DNA of 25,653 nucleotides from CAVZLD01 sp964522605 (lineage in GTDB: Bacteria; Planctomycetota; Planctomycetia; Pirellulales; Pirellulaceae). The position numbers and the translations under genes are program-made. Numbering within the stretch: position 1 is the stretch's first letter; the number at the start of each line of letters is the position of its first letter. The stretch lies in the NCBI GenBank assembly GCA_964522605.1, contig CAZFWV010000057.1, forward strand, positions 1 through 25,653. Direction: 5' to 3'. Shown here one piece after another: positions 16,501 through 23,630 of the stretch. The notes beneath the pieces were generated by a model. It did no database searches, was not told the origin of the DNA, and saw nothing but the letters and a program-made list of their open reading frames with translations.

Positions 16501-16947
16501 CCCCCCGGAAACGTGACCGAGATCAATCCGAGTAACAACACCGATACCGAAACCACGATCATCGATAGTCTGCTCGCCAGCATCTCCGGTTTCGTCTACC
16601 TCGACCGGAACGACAACGGCATTCGAGAACCAGGCGAACCTCCCATCGCGGGAGTCGAGATTGTTCTCTCCGAGAATGGGGTGCAGCAGGCCCAGACGCT
16701 CACCGACAGCAATGGAGCCTATCTGTTCGATGATCTGGTTGCCGGAGACTATTTCGTCCGGCAAACCCAACCGGCGGGCTTCCGGAATGGAAAACTCACG
16801 GTCGGCGGTGGGATCGGCGAAGTCGTGGCGGTCGATACGTTCTTTGTGGCCTTGGGTGCTGGCCAGCATGCCACGGAACTGAATTACGGAGAGCTCCTGC
16901 TGCAACCTTCCAAGCGGGAACTGCTCGCGTCGAGCTTCGCGAGTTGA
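13561..16947 (+). CDS. large surface/extracellular protein: SdrD-B-like domains and five DUF11 repeats
   Basis: The protein has 1128 residues. The N-terminus is basic with the planctomycete export-type motif LESLEGRRLLTA (34-45). Residues of about 50-130 are an SdrD-B-like domain (GTVFLDPNQNGQPDTGEAI), with Asp/Asn-rich loops suggesting calcium binding. Residues of about 140-350 match the C-terminal half of the PEP-CTERM protein at 17180-18241. Residues 356-1005 are five DUF11 repeats of exactly 130 residues each. Residues 1006-1128 hold a second SdrD-B-like domain and end in SKRELLASSFAS. Such proteins are probably adhesive or structural on the surface. The ATG at 13561 was chosen because AAGGA lies ten bases upstream; an in-frame ATG at 13543 lacks a site. 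The gene converges on its partial paralogue. Confidence 0.87.
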   Translation: MSQSRNRKFAWLSLLFPRRRRGSRSNRSSTLLALESLEGRRLLTACSESPAIQGTVFLDPNQNGQPDTGEAIANAAVRLFLDDGDGIPEDNGDDLFIEEQLTNSQGLYCFDNLDGAEGYFVHQPSQSVGGIPLPDQLSPLIRPGTPNLVVDQFLTSQSVEASPPPPSAQSNTLSFPNESEVIGAERDLFVELTSGASEVRLRVNPFGLLPVLQFDATSGVQGRSIVTWDGADGDGNPVPSMGLGGRDLTEQGQNVGFAMNLGIDPSGSGEQVTVLLYQGDASNVSSASAEIPVTDGTASAFLFLPFSSFSGPVSPSDVDAIQLLIGDGVSSADGQIDVIGVVGPKVQDFANPAVTDLSIAKTNNVTTVVPGESVVYSIVVQNLGPLDVAGAVVQDVFPAELTNVSYTSTTSGTASGNTPAGTGNINDIVDLATGASITYTVTATVAPNARGILSNTATVTLPEGTEDPTPENNTSTDQDTLTPELDLQITKDDGLESVSPGGQLVYTIVVSNPGPSTAQGARITDVFPVQLTNVSYTSTTVGTVSGNTAAGTGNIDDTVVMGVNSEITYIVTATVSGSAGGIISNTATVVPPDGTTDRNPDNNQDTDTTSVISQADLAITKTNGQSTVVPGETITYTIVAQNLGPGDVAGATIQDTFPVQLSNVTYVSTTTGTVSGNTPSGSGNLDEVVNMASGSTITYTVTATVAPGATGQLQNTATIATPVGVTDPVPGNNSSTDTDTLTPEVDLVVTKSNSQTTAIPSQPLSYTITVSNTGPSHVVGAQLVDVFPAELTNVSYTSSVQGGATGNTANGTGNINDTLSLPVGASVTYSVTSIVRTDATQDVTNQATITPPANVTDRNPANNTATHTDELVPGVDLVITKTADRTSVGPSQPLTYTIVVRNDGPNPVENAQVTDVFPGTLNNVSYTSQATAGASGNTASGTGNINDTVDLAVGSRVTYTVTGTVADVSSGTVVNTATVVPPGNVTEINPSNNTDTETTIIDSLLASISGFVYLDRNDNGIREPGEPPIAGVEIVLSENGVQQAQTLTDSNGAYLFDDLVAGDYFVRQTQPAGFRNGKLTVGGGIGEVVAVDTFFVALGAGQHATELNYGELLLQPSKRELLASSFAS
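14626..16575 (+). repeat. five 390-bp in-frame repeats encoding DUF11 domains
   Basis: Units start at 14626, 15016, 15406, 15796 and 16186, exactly 390 bases apart. Each encodes a D-L-x-[IV]-x-K start, an Ig-like strand pattern ending GNxxxGxGNxxD, and an acidic Asn-rich linker (NPxNN-type). The units have diverged in sequence but not in length. Confidence 0.9.
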
Positions 16948-16997
16948 TCGGGGTCATCTCCCCGCCGAAACGAGATCAGGGTGAACCGACCCGAAAA

Positions 16998-17089
16998 GTA
17001 GGAACCGCGGATCAAACGGAGGGGACGGATGAGCACCGATCGATCCGTGTGCCTCCGTTTCCTCCGTGAAATCCGTGGTTTCTCTACGA
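16998..17089. repeat. nested imperfect palindrome between convergent genes
   Basis: The outer arms GTAGGAACCGCGGAT and ATCCGTGGTTTCTCTAC pair imperfectly. The middle arms AAACGGAGG (17014-17022) and CCTCCGTTT (17052-17060) pair perfectly, and ACGGAT pairs with ATCCGT (17025-17030 with 17043-17048) inside. The element sits between the convergent stops at 16947 and 17180. It could stop transcription from both sides or be a dispersed repeat; the motif type (CCGCGGAT...ATCCGTGG) resembles repeats I recall from many environmental genomes. Confidence 0.6.
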
Positions 17090-17179
17090 CGGGCGGCGCT
17101 CAACTGACTCGGAACCACAACCAGATCAAGTTGCTGGGCCTGAGCTCTATCGCGCTCCAGACGCTCACGAAACAAGTCC

Positions 17180-18241
17180 TTACTGACGGCTGCGCAGTCC
17201 CCAGGCAATTCCCAGTAGACCGAACAAAACCAATGCCACACCTGCCGGTTCCGGGACGACGGCGAAATCTTGGACAACCGGCCCCAAGGTTCCGATGTAG
17301 TCGATCTGTGCGTCGACCGATTTCGCGCCTTCGCCTAACCACAATTGGATCGCGTTGACCCGATCGAGCGTTGCCGCACCGCTGAATTCAGAAAACGGCA
17401 GATAGGCGAATGAACTCGCTGAACCGTCGGTCACCGGCCAAGACATCATGGCTTCGGCGTACTCCGTCGCACTATCGGTAAAGATCCGCATCTTCAGTTT
17501 GTCACTGGCGCCCGTGGCATCGATTCCGAGTTTCATGATGAAACCGGTACTTTCTCCCCCGTCGGTCAGATCCACGTCACCCAACCCGAGCGACGGAGTC
17601 AAACTTGCCGACAGATCGATGCCATCCCAGGTCACGACGCCACGACCAACCACACCGGCACTCGTGTCATATTGCAGCACTTCCACGCCCCAGGCATTTG
17701 ACCGAGCCTCAACTTCACCCACTCCTGACATGAGAGTGACGTGAATATCGCGTTCCGTCCCCAAAACCTGCGAGGCCGGATCGCTGATGGTGGAAGTCGC
17801 AATCGTCGTCAGGGGATCGGCCGTGACGAGTTGCGCGTTGGTAAACGTATCGATCATCAACTTCGGCAATCCAGGCTGAAGCAGCGTGCTGACTTGGGCC
17901 GGCTGCATGACACCGAGCAGAGGTTGGGCAGGACGTTGAACAAAATAGGAGGCGGCTGGATCAAGACTTTCGAAGGCATAACTGCCATCGGCGCCCGTCA
18001 GAGCATCCGGACCGATTTGAACGTCGCCCGCGCCGGGTGCGAAGAGCCCGTCTCCATCATCGAGATAGAGTTGCATGATGGCTCCGGAGATTCCCTCCCC
18101 GGGCGATGGTGCCCCGCTGGAGTCCGAATCCTGGAATACGGTCCCTCCAATCCCGGGAAGAATCGTGGCCCCGCGCAGCGCCTCATTGGCGCACAGGACC
18201 GCGACACCGAGTAGCGTCGCGACGCATAAGGTCCGGGTCAT
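17180..18241 (-). CDS. PEP-CTERM sorting-domain protein with SdrD-B-like module
   Basis: The protein has 353 residues. A signal peptide covers about residues 1-25. Residues of about 30-110 are an SdrD-B-like domain (GGTVFQDSDSSGAPSPGEGI, then LYLDDGDGLF). Residues of about 115-328 form a module also present in the neighbouring DUF11 protein. The last 25 residues are a PEP-CTERM tail: VPEP, a hydrophobic helix (AGVALVLFGLLGIAWGL) and the basic end RSRQ. PEP-CTERM tails are handled by exosortases in bacteria with an outer membrane and exopolysaccharide; no exosortase gene is in the window. GGAG precedes the ATG at 18241. The gene converges on the DUF11 gene. Its role is unknown but extracellular or envelope-attached. 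Confidence 0.85.
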   Translation of the reverse strand: MTRTLCVATLLGVAVLCANEALRGATILPGIGGTVFQDSDSSGAPSPGEGISGAIMQLYLDDGDGLFAPGAGDVQIGPDALTGADGSYAFESLDPAASYFVQRPAQPLLGVMQPAQVSTLLQPGLPKLMIDTFTNAQLVTADPLTTIATSTISDPASQVLGTERDIHVTLMSGVGEVEARSNAWGVEVLQYDTSAGVVGRGVVTWDGIDLSASLTPSLGLGDVDLTDGGESTGFIMKLGIDATGASDKLKMRIFTDSATEYAEAMMSWPVTDGSASSFAYLPFSEFSGAATLDRVNAIQLWLGEGAKSVDAQIDYIGTLGPVVQDFAVVPEPAGVALVLFGLLGIAWGLRSRQ

Positions 18242-18715
18242 TAGACTAGTCTCCGTTGTTCAGTAACTCAAAGTAGCCGGAATCGTTGCAACGCCTGACC
18301 CACGGGAGCCTCGCCTCCTTGACTGCTCAACTGGACGGCGCCTTCGCGCCCTTTCCATCACGGCCTCATTCCCGTCCGTACGCCCAAACAAAAAGTGCTA
18401 GGTGATCCTCGACGCACACCCGCTTGCGCGGACTGCGCGTAAAGCACTACCTAGCACCTTCGGAATACTTCGCGTTGTGGTCGGAGTCACTAGCGTTTCC
18501 TCAACTTGGAAAATCGCGCACGTTCGCAACGATTACGGAGCAGAACGAGTCGCCCTAGGCGACCCAATTTCGCTCTTCGTGACCTTCAGTGTAATCCGAT
18601 TAGTCCGTTCGTCAAGCAACCCGCGCTGGAACAAGATGTTACAAATTCGAAGCGCGACCGAGAGATTGAAGACGGTTCGCCACACGGACAGGACAGCCAG
18701 ACGCCGCGCGGATGC
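18242..18715. other. 474-base intergenic region between the PEP-CTERM and J-domain genes
   Basis: No gene is supported. Two structured sites are seen: an inverted repeat GTGCTAGGT/ACCTAGCAC (18395-18403 with 18449-18457) and a compact hairpin GTCGCC-CTA-GGCGAC (18549-18563). Neither has a T-tract. The right part should contain the end of the J-domain transcript and the left part the PEP-CTERM promoter. Confidence 0.5.
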
Positions 18716-19156
18716 TCAGCCACGATTCCGCTGTCGCAGAAAATAGAGCGACTGTTCCAACTGTTGCTGCAGCAAGATGAAGCGGCGGATATCCCCCCCG
18801 CGGTCAGGATGCAGTGCTTCGGCACGCCGGCGATAAGCCTCCTTGACATCCTGCTCGTCACACGGAAGCGACAGTCCCAAAGCGCGCAGGCAGGGCGGCG
18901 TTTCCCGGTCGACCCAGTCTGGCAGCGGTGCGGAAGGCTGCGTTACGCGAACCAAGACTCCGCGCAAGGCGCGCATCCAGCGCCGAACATCAAGAATGGT
19001 AAGCCAGTAACCGACGAGCGGCATCAGGACAATCAGCGCCAGAAACAGGAGCACCGCTCCGCGATCGACCGCATCGGGCCAGGCACCTCGAGCAATTAGA
19101 GGCATGATCATCATCACACCACTTGGAGTCGACGAGGATGAAGGCTCACAGGTCAT
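18716..19156 (-). CDS. membrane-anchored J-domain (DnaJ-like) protein
   Basis: The protein has 146 residues from the ATG at 19156. A transmembrane helix lies at about residues 33-54 (AVLLFLALIVLMPLVGYWL). A J-domain occupies the C-terminal part: a LGL start, helix II (EQDVKEAYRRRAEALHPDRGG) with the essential HPD at 116-118, and a short third helix. J-domains stimulate Hsp70 (DnaK) ATPase, so this would recruit DnaK to the membrane. The start overlaps the lptB-like stop by 11 bases, suggesting translational coupling. The frame extends further upstream inside lptB, and the ATGs at 19117, 19114 and 19108 are alternatives. The J-domain is short and ends at the protein terminus. The client process is unknown; the operon suggests envelope biogenesis. 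Confidence 0.75.
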   Translation of the reverse strand: MTCEPSSSSTPSGVMMIMPLIARGAWPDAVDRGAVLLFLALIVLMPLVGYWLTILDVRRWMRALRGVLVRVTQPSAPLPDWVDRETPPCLRALGLSLPCDEQDVKEAYRRRAEALHPDRGGDIRRFILLQQQLEQSLYFLRQRNRG

Positions 19157-19973
19157 TCGCCGTCGTTCGCCGCCGCGCCTCGGCGGGCAGGTCACGCAGA
19201 TGCGGTCCCCCGGAAGCTGACGCAAGATTGATCCCTTCTCCGAAGTAATGCTTTCGGGCTTCCGGATGGCTAATGACTTCCTCCGGACTACCATGACACA
19301 GAACGCGTCCGCTGCGAATCACGTAGCTGCGATCGGTGATTTCCAAGGTTTCACGCACCTGGTGATCGGTAATCAAGATCGAGATCCCGGTATCACTCAA
19401 TCCGCGAATGATCGTCTGGATTCCATCGATCGTCACCGGATCAATTCCCGTGAACGGTTCGTCCAGCAGGATGATCCGAGGATCGGAAACCAGGCATCGG
19501 GCGATCTCCAATCGACGCCGCTCACCTCCCGACAACGACGCAGCGCGCGAACGCCGCAAATGCCAGATATTGAACTGTTCCAGCAGTTCCCGGCAGCGTG
19601 CCTTACGCGTCTTGCGATCGATCCCGAGCATCTCCATCATGCCCAACAGGTTGTTCTGGACGCTCAATTTGCGGAAGACACTGGATTCCTGCGCCAAGTA
19701 GCCCATTCCACCTTCCCGCGCTCGACGGAACATGGGCCAGTGAGTTGCGTCGATCCCATTGAGCTCAACCTGACCGGCATCCGGTTCAATCATGCCGCAG
19801 GTCATCCGGAAGGAAGTCGTTTTCCCTGCGCCGTTGGGCCCCAGCAATCCGACAATTTCGCCCTGATGGACCTCAAAGGAAACGCCATCCACGACTCGGC
19901 GTCGGCCGTAGCTCTTGACCAGCCCGGTCACATTCAGCACTGCCAAGACTGTGTCCTCCATGACAAAGGCCAT
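19146..19973 (-). CDS. lptB: LptB-like ABC transporter ATP-binding protein
   Basis: The protein has 275 residues. All ABC ATPase motifs are present: Walker A GPNGAGKT (45-52), Q-loop glutamine in YLAQESSVF (about 95), signature LSGGE (147-151), Walker B IILLDEPFTGIDP (167-179) and switch histidine in ITDHQVRETL. The EPFTGIDPVTI and DHQVRETL...YVI..G patterns are typical of LptB, the cytoplasmic motor that drives lipopolysaccharide from the inner to the outer membrane. The last 25 or so residues (after GEGINL) extend beyond usual LptB. The permeases LptF/LptG are not in the window. The gene lies 21 bases after the signal peptidase gene and overlaps the J-domain gene, so the three are probably one operon. 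The start at 19973 or 19961 is uncertain. Confidence 0.88.
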   Translation of the reverse strand: MAFVMEDTVLAVLNVTGLVKSYGRRRVVDGVSFEVHQGEIVGLLGPNGAGKTTSFRMTCGMIEPDAGQVELNGIDATHWPMFRRAREGGMGYLAQESSVFRKLSVQNNLLGMMEMLGIDRKTRKARCRELLEQFNIWHLRRSRAASLSGGERRRLEIARCLVSDPRIILLDEPFTGIDPVTIDGIQTIIRGLSDTGISILITDHQVRETLEITDRSYVIRSGRVLCHGSPEEVISHPEARKHYFGEGINLASASGGPHLRDLPAEARRRTTANDL

Positions 19974-19994
19974 TGAGGGCCGGAATCGATGTCC

Positions 19995-21791
19995 TCAGTG
20001 GATTAATCCCATCCGCTGAAAGTTCGGAAAAGCCCAGATCATCCGATTGATCACCGGGATGCGGACACACCACGGGTGAGGCCAATAAATCAGGACGGCC
20101 TTGCCGATCAACAGCTCGCGATCCACGTGATGAATCGGCGCGCCGGCCTCGTTGTGGCCGTCCACGAAGCGGACATCTCGTCCCCACAACCGACCATCCC
20201 GACTGTAAGGGCTATTGTCACCCAACGGAAAGAACTGATCCTCCTGCAGCGGAAAGTCCGCCTCCTGGCGAAGGTCAAACAGGTTGTTTCTCGCAGCTGA
20301 CCACGTTCGGGGATCCTTCAGGACCTGACAGATGATTCGCGGATCCGCAACCTGGTAATCCGTCGGACTCCACTCCGATTTCGTGGCAATGTAATAAATG
20401 TCACGCAGCACGCGCAACCGATTGACTCGCAACTCTGCAGCGCGCGCCGTCAGTCCGACCGGAGCCAGATCGCCGGGATCCGTCGCACTGGTCGCCGGCC
20501 GCTCAATGTCCGGCGCCTGATAGGTCGTCACATGATCGAAGTTGCAGACGGTCCCATTGACCCACAGCAAGAGCTGGTCGTCAATGTTGGTGAAACGAAG
20601 CGAATACGAACCCTTTCCGCGGATCGGCGTCGCTGCCGTCACCTCCGATACCCCGTCGGCTTCCTGTTGATTATCCTGGAGAAATTTCATCTGGCCATCA
20701 TCGATCGACAGGGTTGCCGTGCCGGTGGCCAAGTCCAGACGACACCGATGGTGACGACCGGCTTCGACCAAATCCAGCTCGAGCTCCCCCGAATCGCTAA
20801 GCACTTCCAGTTCGCACTCGAGGGCTAAATCACCGACCCAATTCAGTCCCATCGCGGTCGGATAATCCAAGCCAGGACTATTGGTCGAGCGGGAGCGGGT
20901 GTCTGCGTTGTAGGCGTAGAAGTCCGTGATCAGAATCGGCTGCGGCTTCACGGTCGCCGGAAGCGTAACGCCGTCCCGGGCGGAGACTTCAATCGATTCC
21001 CGGGTCTCAACATCCAACAGATACTGGTGGTAGCGCAGCGATGCGGGCGTGTCCTGGGCTTCGCAGCGGTAGGTTTTCCCATCCGCCGACGCCGTCCATC
21101 CCGCCGCCCCTTCCAGGGGCTGCCAGGATAACGGCCAACCAACTTGGCCCAACTTCGGCGACGTATACTGCGTGTCGTGAACCAGCTGCAGCATATGCCG
21201 CAGTTTGTCCGGAGGCTTCCGGGCAATGGCTGCCTCCTGCGTGCCAGGCGGCTGGACGAAGATGTCGCCGTGCCGAATCCAGATCGTCTCATTGGGCAGT
21301 CCCACCAATCGCTTGATGTAGTTCTGCTTCGCATTCCCTGGAAACTTAAAGACGATCACATCCCACCGCTTCGGCTCGCCAAAAGGATCCTCGTAGGCGA
21401 ACTTGTTCACCAGGATTCGGTCGCCCGTATGCGAGATATGCCCGGCGTCTAGCGGATTCATCGGCTCTCGGTGGAAGCAGATGGGACAGGTCGTCGTTAG
21501 CACGTGACCCTCCCGAGCCTCCTCATCTTCACTGTCGCCGACTCGATACCGGTAGCCGCACTCGTCGCATTTGATGTCCCGGTGACGTCCCTGCAGCGTC
21601 GGCGCCATCGACCCCGTCGGAATTACGAAGGCCTCGGCCAGAAAGGCACGGAACAAGAATGCCAGCACGATCGCAATCACGATCGATTCCACGGCCTCGC
21701 GCCAGGAAGTAATCGTGTCGGTCGGCCCCTCGGTGCTGCCCTTCGTTCGATTGGACGACGCCGAGGATTTGGCGTGCGCGGATTTGGCCAT
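19995..21791 (-). CDS. lepB: type I signal peptidase with zinc-ribbon-like and large beta-rich insertions
   Basis: The protein has 598 residues; family members are usually about 200-330. A transmembrane helix at about residues 34-55 precedes the catalytic serine region (IPTGSMAPTL, Ser61). The general-base lysine is in NYIKRLVGLP (Lys160) and the conserved GDNSPYS box lies at 524-530. Two features are unusual. CxxC pairs at 75/78 and 102/105 look like a zinc ribbon just after the serine. An insertion of some 330 residues (about 185-515) separates the lysine box from the GDNS box; part of it (about 315-425) looks like a LamG/concanavalin-type beta-sandwich (LALECELEV...YSLRFTNIDDQLLLWVNGT). 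The enzyme should remove signal peptides on the periplasmic side. The ATG at 21791 was chosen; the frame is open to 21947, but that extension is not protein-like. Confidence 0.88.
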   Translation of the reverse strand: MAKSAHAKSSASSNRTKGSTEGPTDTITSWREAVESIVIAIVLAFLFRAFLAEAFVIPTGSMAPTLQGRHRDIKCDECGYRYRVGDSEDEEAREGHVLTTTCPICFHREPMNPLDAGHISHTGDRILVNKFAYEDPFGEPKRWDVIVFKFPGNAKQNYIKRLVGLPNETIWIRHGDIFVQPPGTQEAAIARKPPDKLRHMLQLVHDTQYTSPKLGQVGWPLSWQPLEGAAGWTASADGKTYRCEAQDTPASLRYHQYLLDVETRESIEVSARDGVTLPATVKPQPILITDFYAYNADTRSRSTNSPGLDYPTAMGLNWVGDLALECELEVLSDSGELELDLVEAGRHHRCRLDLATGTATLSIDDGQMKFLQDNQQEADGVSEVTAATPIRGKGSYSLRFTNIDDQLLLWVNGTVCNFDHVTTYQAPDIERPATSATDPGDLAPVGLTARAAELRVNRLRVLRDIYYIATKSEWSPTDYQVADPRIICQVLKDPRTWSAARNNLFDLRQEADFPLQEDQFFPLGDNSPYSRDGRLWGRDVRFVDGHNEAGAPIHHVDRELLIGKAVLIYWPHPWCVRIPVINRMIWAFPNFQRMGLIH

Positions 21792-21913
21792 CTTGAATCT
21801 GTCCCGGAGGGAAAGTGCGAGATTGATCTGCGGCAGCGCTGTACTGCTAACAGTGAGGGAATATAGCGAAAAAGCCGCGGCGGCGATACTTTGGTTCCCG
21901 CCCTCGCCGCGCC

Positions 21914-21941
21914 AAAATGCCCCCCCAATGTGGCATTTTTT
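21914..21941. terminator. possible terminator hairpin
   Basis: AAAATGCC pairs with GGCATTTT around a ten-base loop. On the plus strand it runs into six Ts (21936-21941), but no plus-strand gene is upstream. On the minus strand, where it would end the transcript of the second signal peptidase, only four Ts are available and they are part of the stem. A weak candidate. Confidence 0.3.
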
Positions 21942-22134
21942 ACGCACAGCGTGCGTCGTCAGTTCGTCGGCTTACCCAAACCATCACATGGAGCGCTCCG
22001 CACCGGCAAACCCGCGTGAAGCAGTCGCGCGTAGCTCAAGTCTTGAGAATTCAACGCCTGGGATGGTGGCTTGGCCCGGCAAGACAACTCCGAATTCTCA
22101 GCACCTGTTCAGCTTGCTTGCATTGGACGACGTC

Positions 22135-22199
22135 GTAGCCGAATTCGGAAGAATTCGGATCGCACCTCAGAGCCTCCGAAGTCTCACGACTTCGGCTAC
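22135..22199. repeat. dispersed two-hairpin repeat, complete copy
   Basis: The outer ends GTAGCCGAA and TTCGGCTAC are inverted repeats. Inside are two perfect 8-bp hairpins: CCGAATTC-GGAA-GAATTCGG (22139-22158) and CCGAAGTC-TCAC-GACTTCGG (22176-22195). The second copy at 25593 keeps the same order and spacing, with loop changes only in the first hairpin. It behaves like a small non-coding mobile or REP-type element. No transposase is nearby. Confidence 0.8.
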
Positions 22200-22248
22200 A
22201 TACGGGAAAGGGAAGCGAGGCAAGGAGCGCGGACCGCGTTCGCCCCGT

Positions 22249-23568
22249 CTACCAGCGGCGGACCCGCCCCACAAGGCTCTGGCGGACCACGGGCCCGACC
22301 GCCCGATATCGACTGTCGATGGAACAGGGACTGTTATCGCCCAGCAAGAAATACTGATCCGCTGCCAGCTTGATCGGCAACGGGCAGGCGCGAGGCCCCC
22401 GAGGTCGTTCGTAGTACACGTCGCGCAGGAGTCGAAGTCGTCGAAGAACCAGCTCCCCCGCCGATGCTCCAATCGACAGGCTTGTCGCGGTGCCCCGAGA
22501 GCGCCGATCCTCCGCCTCACCGAGAACAGGGGCAATGAGCCACGGCTGACCGTCGACTCCCATATGCACCTGCCGGTCCCAGTAGCCAAATGTCACCTGA
22601 CATCGACCTTTGGGCGCCGCGAGGGGCGGCTTTTTTCGTTCGATCAACGTGTCATCACGGTGCAATTCCAGCGAAGGCGGGTCGACCGCCCATGTCAGGA
22701 TCCATGCTCCCGTCGGCGTCTCCGCCCGGAGGCATAAAATGGCCGAGGCCGTGACCGACAAGTCACACTCCAGCAACAGATCGTCGACGTCGTTCAATCG
22801 GCGGGACATGGACTGGTTGTAGGCGTAGTCATCGCGAACAATCGCCGGAGCCGTCGTGTCGGTTGAATGATAGCGTAGCCAGCCACGCTCTTCGCCGCCG
22901 GTCTTTCCATCGCCAGCCGACTGGAAATACCAGCCGTCCCCGCGACGCTGCCAACCAGGGATTCCGGAATCGTCACGCCAAACGGTCACGACGGACTCGT
23001 CACCCCGATCGCTCGACTCGAAATCCTCTTCGTCAACAAAAATCGCCAGACTCCGAAACTCGGCGAGCGACTTACGCAGGATTCGACCGTTGATGTATAC
23101 ATCGCCGCCCTGCAAACCGACCTGTTCACCGGGCAATCCGACAATGCGTTTTACCAGCAGTCGATCGTTTTGCCGCTCGTCGCGAATCGCCCAGACCTGC
23201 CACCTCGCCGGATCACGGAAAACCGCCGACCATTTATCGATCAGGACGCGGTCGCCGGACATGAACTGGGCCGAATGCGTCGCATCAAACGGCTGGCGGC
23301 AGTGCGAACAGATCATTCGTTCCCGTCGCGCGTCCGACTGCGCATCCGCGGCAAAACTCTGCCGGCAGTTGGGACAGGTGACCTGCCAATGATCCCCAAG
23401 GAGTGCGGGTGCCATCGACGCTTCGGAGATCCTCACGGGGAACAGAAGTCCCTGACAAATCCAGGCCCGTACCGCCGCGATGGCCAACAAACACGCGACC
23501 AGCAAGAAACCGCCGAATGTCAGTCGACGGCACCAGGCAGGCAGCGGACGTGAGAAGAAGGTGGACAT
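22249..23568 (-). CDS. second type I signal peptidase, same insertion architecture
   Basis: The protein has 439 residues. A transmembrane helix at about residues 17-38 is followed by the catalytic serine region (EASMAPALLG, Ser51), the lysine box (LLVKRIVGLPGE, Lys140) and the GDNSPCSIDSR box (410-420). CxxC pairs at 65/68 and 87/90 form a probable zinc ribbon. An insertion of about 240 residues between the lysine and GDNS boxes contains a LamG-like beta region (about 262-385). Both regions parallel the neighbouring 598-residue peptidase, so the two look like an old tandem duplication. The ATG at 23568 (MSTFFSRP) was preferred to a GTG at 23604. The gene is 62 bases after lepA on the same strand, echoing the lepA-lepB linkage known in Escherichia coli. 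It may process a different substrate set. Confidence 0.85.
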   Translation of the reverse strand: MSTFFSRPLPAWCRRLTFGGFLLVACLLAIAAVRAWICQGLLFPVRISEASMAPALLGDHWQVTCPNCRQSFAADAQSDARRERMICSHCRQPFDATHSAQFMSGDRVLIDKWSAVFRDPARWQVWAIRDERQNDRLLVKRIVGLPGEQVGLQGGDVYINGRILRKSLAEFRSLAIFVDEEDFESSDRGDESVVTVWRDDSGIPGWQRRGDGWYFQSAGDGKTGGEERGWLRYHSTDTTAPAIVRDDYAYNQSMSRRLNDVDDLLLECDLSVTASAILCLRAETPTGAWILTWAVDPPSLELHRDDTLIERKKPPLAAPKGRCQVTFGYWDRQVHMGVDGQPWLIAPVLGEAEDRRSRGTATSLSIGASAGELVLRRLRLLRDVYYERPRGPRACPLPIKLAADQYFLLGDNSPCSIDSRYRAVGPVVRQSLVGRVRRW

Positions 23569-23630
23569 CAAACATCCGTATTCCTCGTCTCCGCGCGAAT
23601 CCACCCGAATCCTGCCCCCTTGGAGACGCT

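Larger units (their letters stand above)
21792..22248. other. 457-base intergenic region between the two signal peptidase genes
   Basis: It holds several structured elements and no supported gene: a hairpin AAAATGCC/GGCATTTT (21914-21921 with 21932-21939), an adjacent hairpin ACGCAC-AGC-GTGCGT (21942-21956), and the dispersed two-hairpin repeat (22135-22199). A TATATT on the minus strand (21860-21865) could be a -10 box for the downstream gene. Confidence 0.5.

Noticed and set aside
18395..18457. Inverted repeat GTGCTAGGT/ACCTAGCAC as an attachment site or operator
   Set aside because: The arms are only nine bases, no integrase or regulator is nearby, and nothing ties it to a function.
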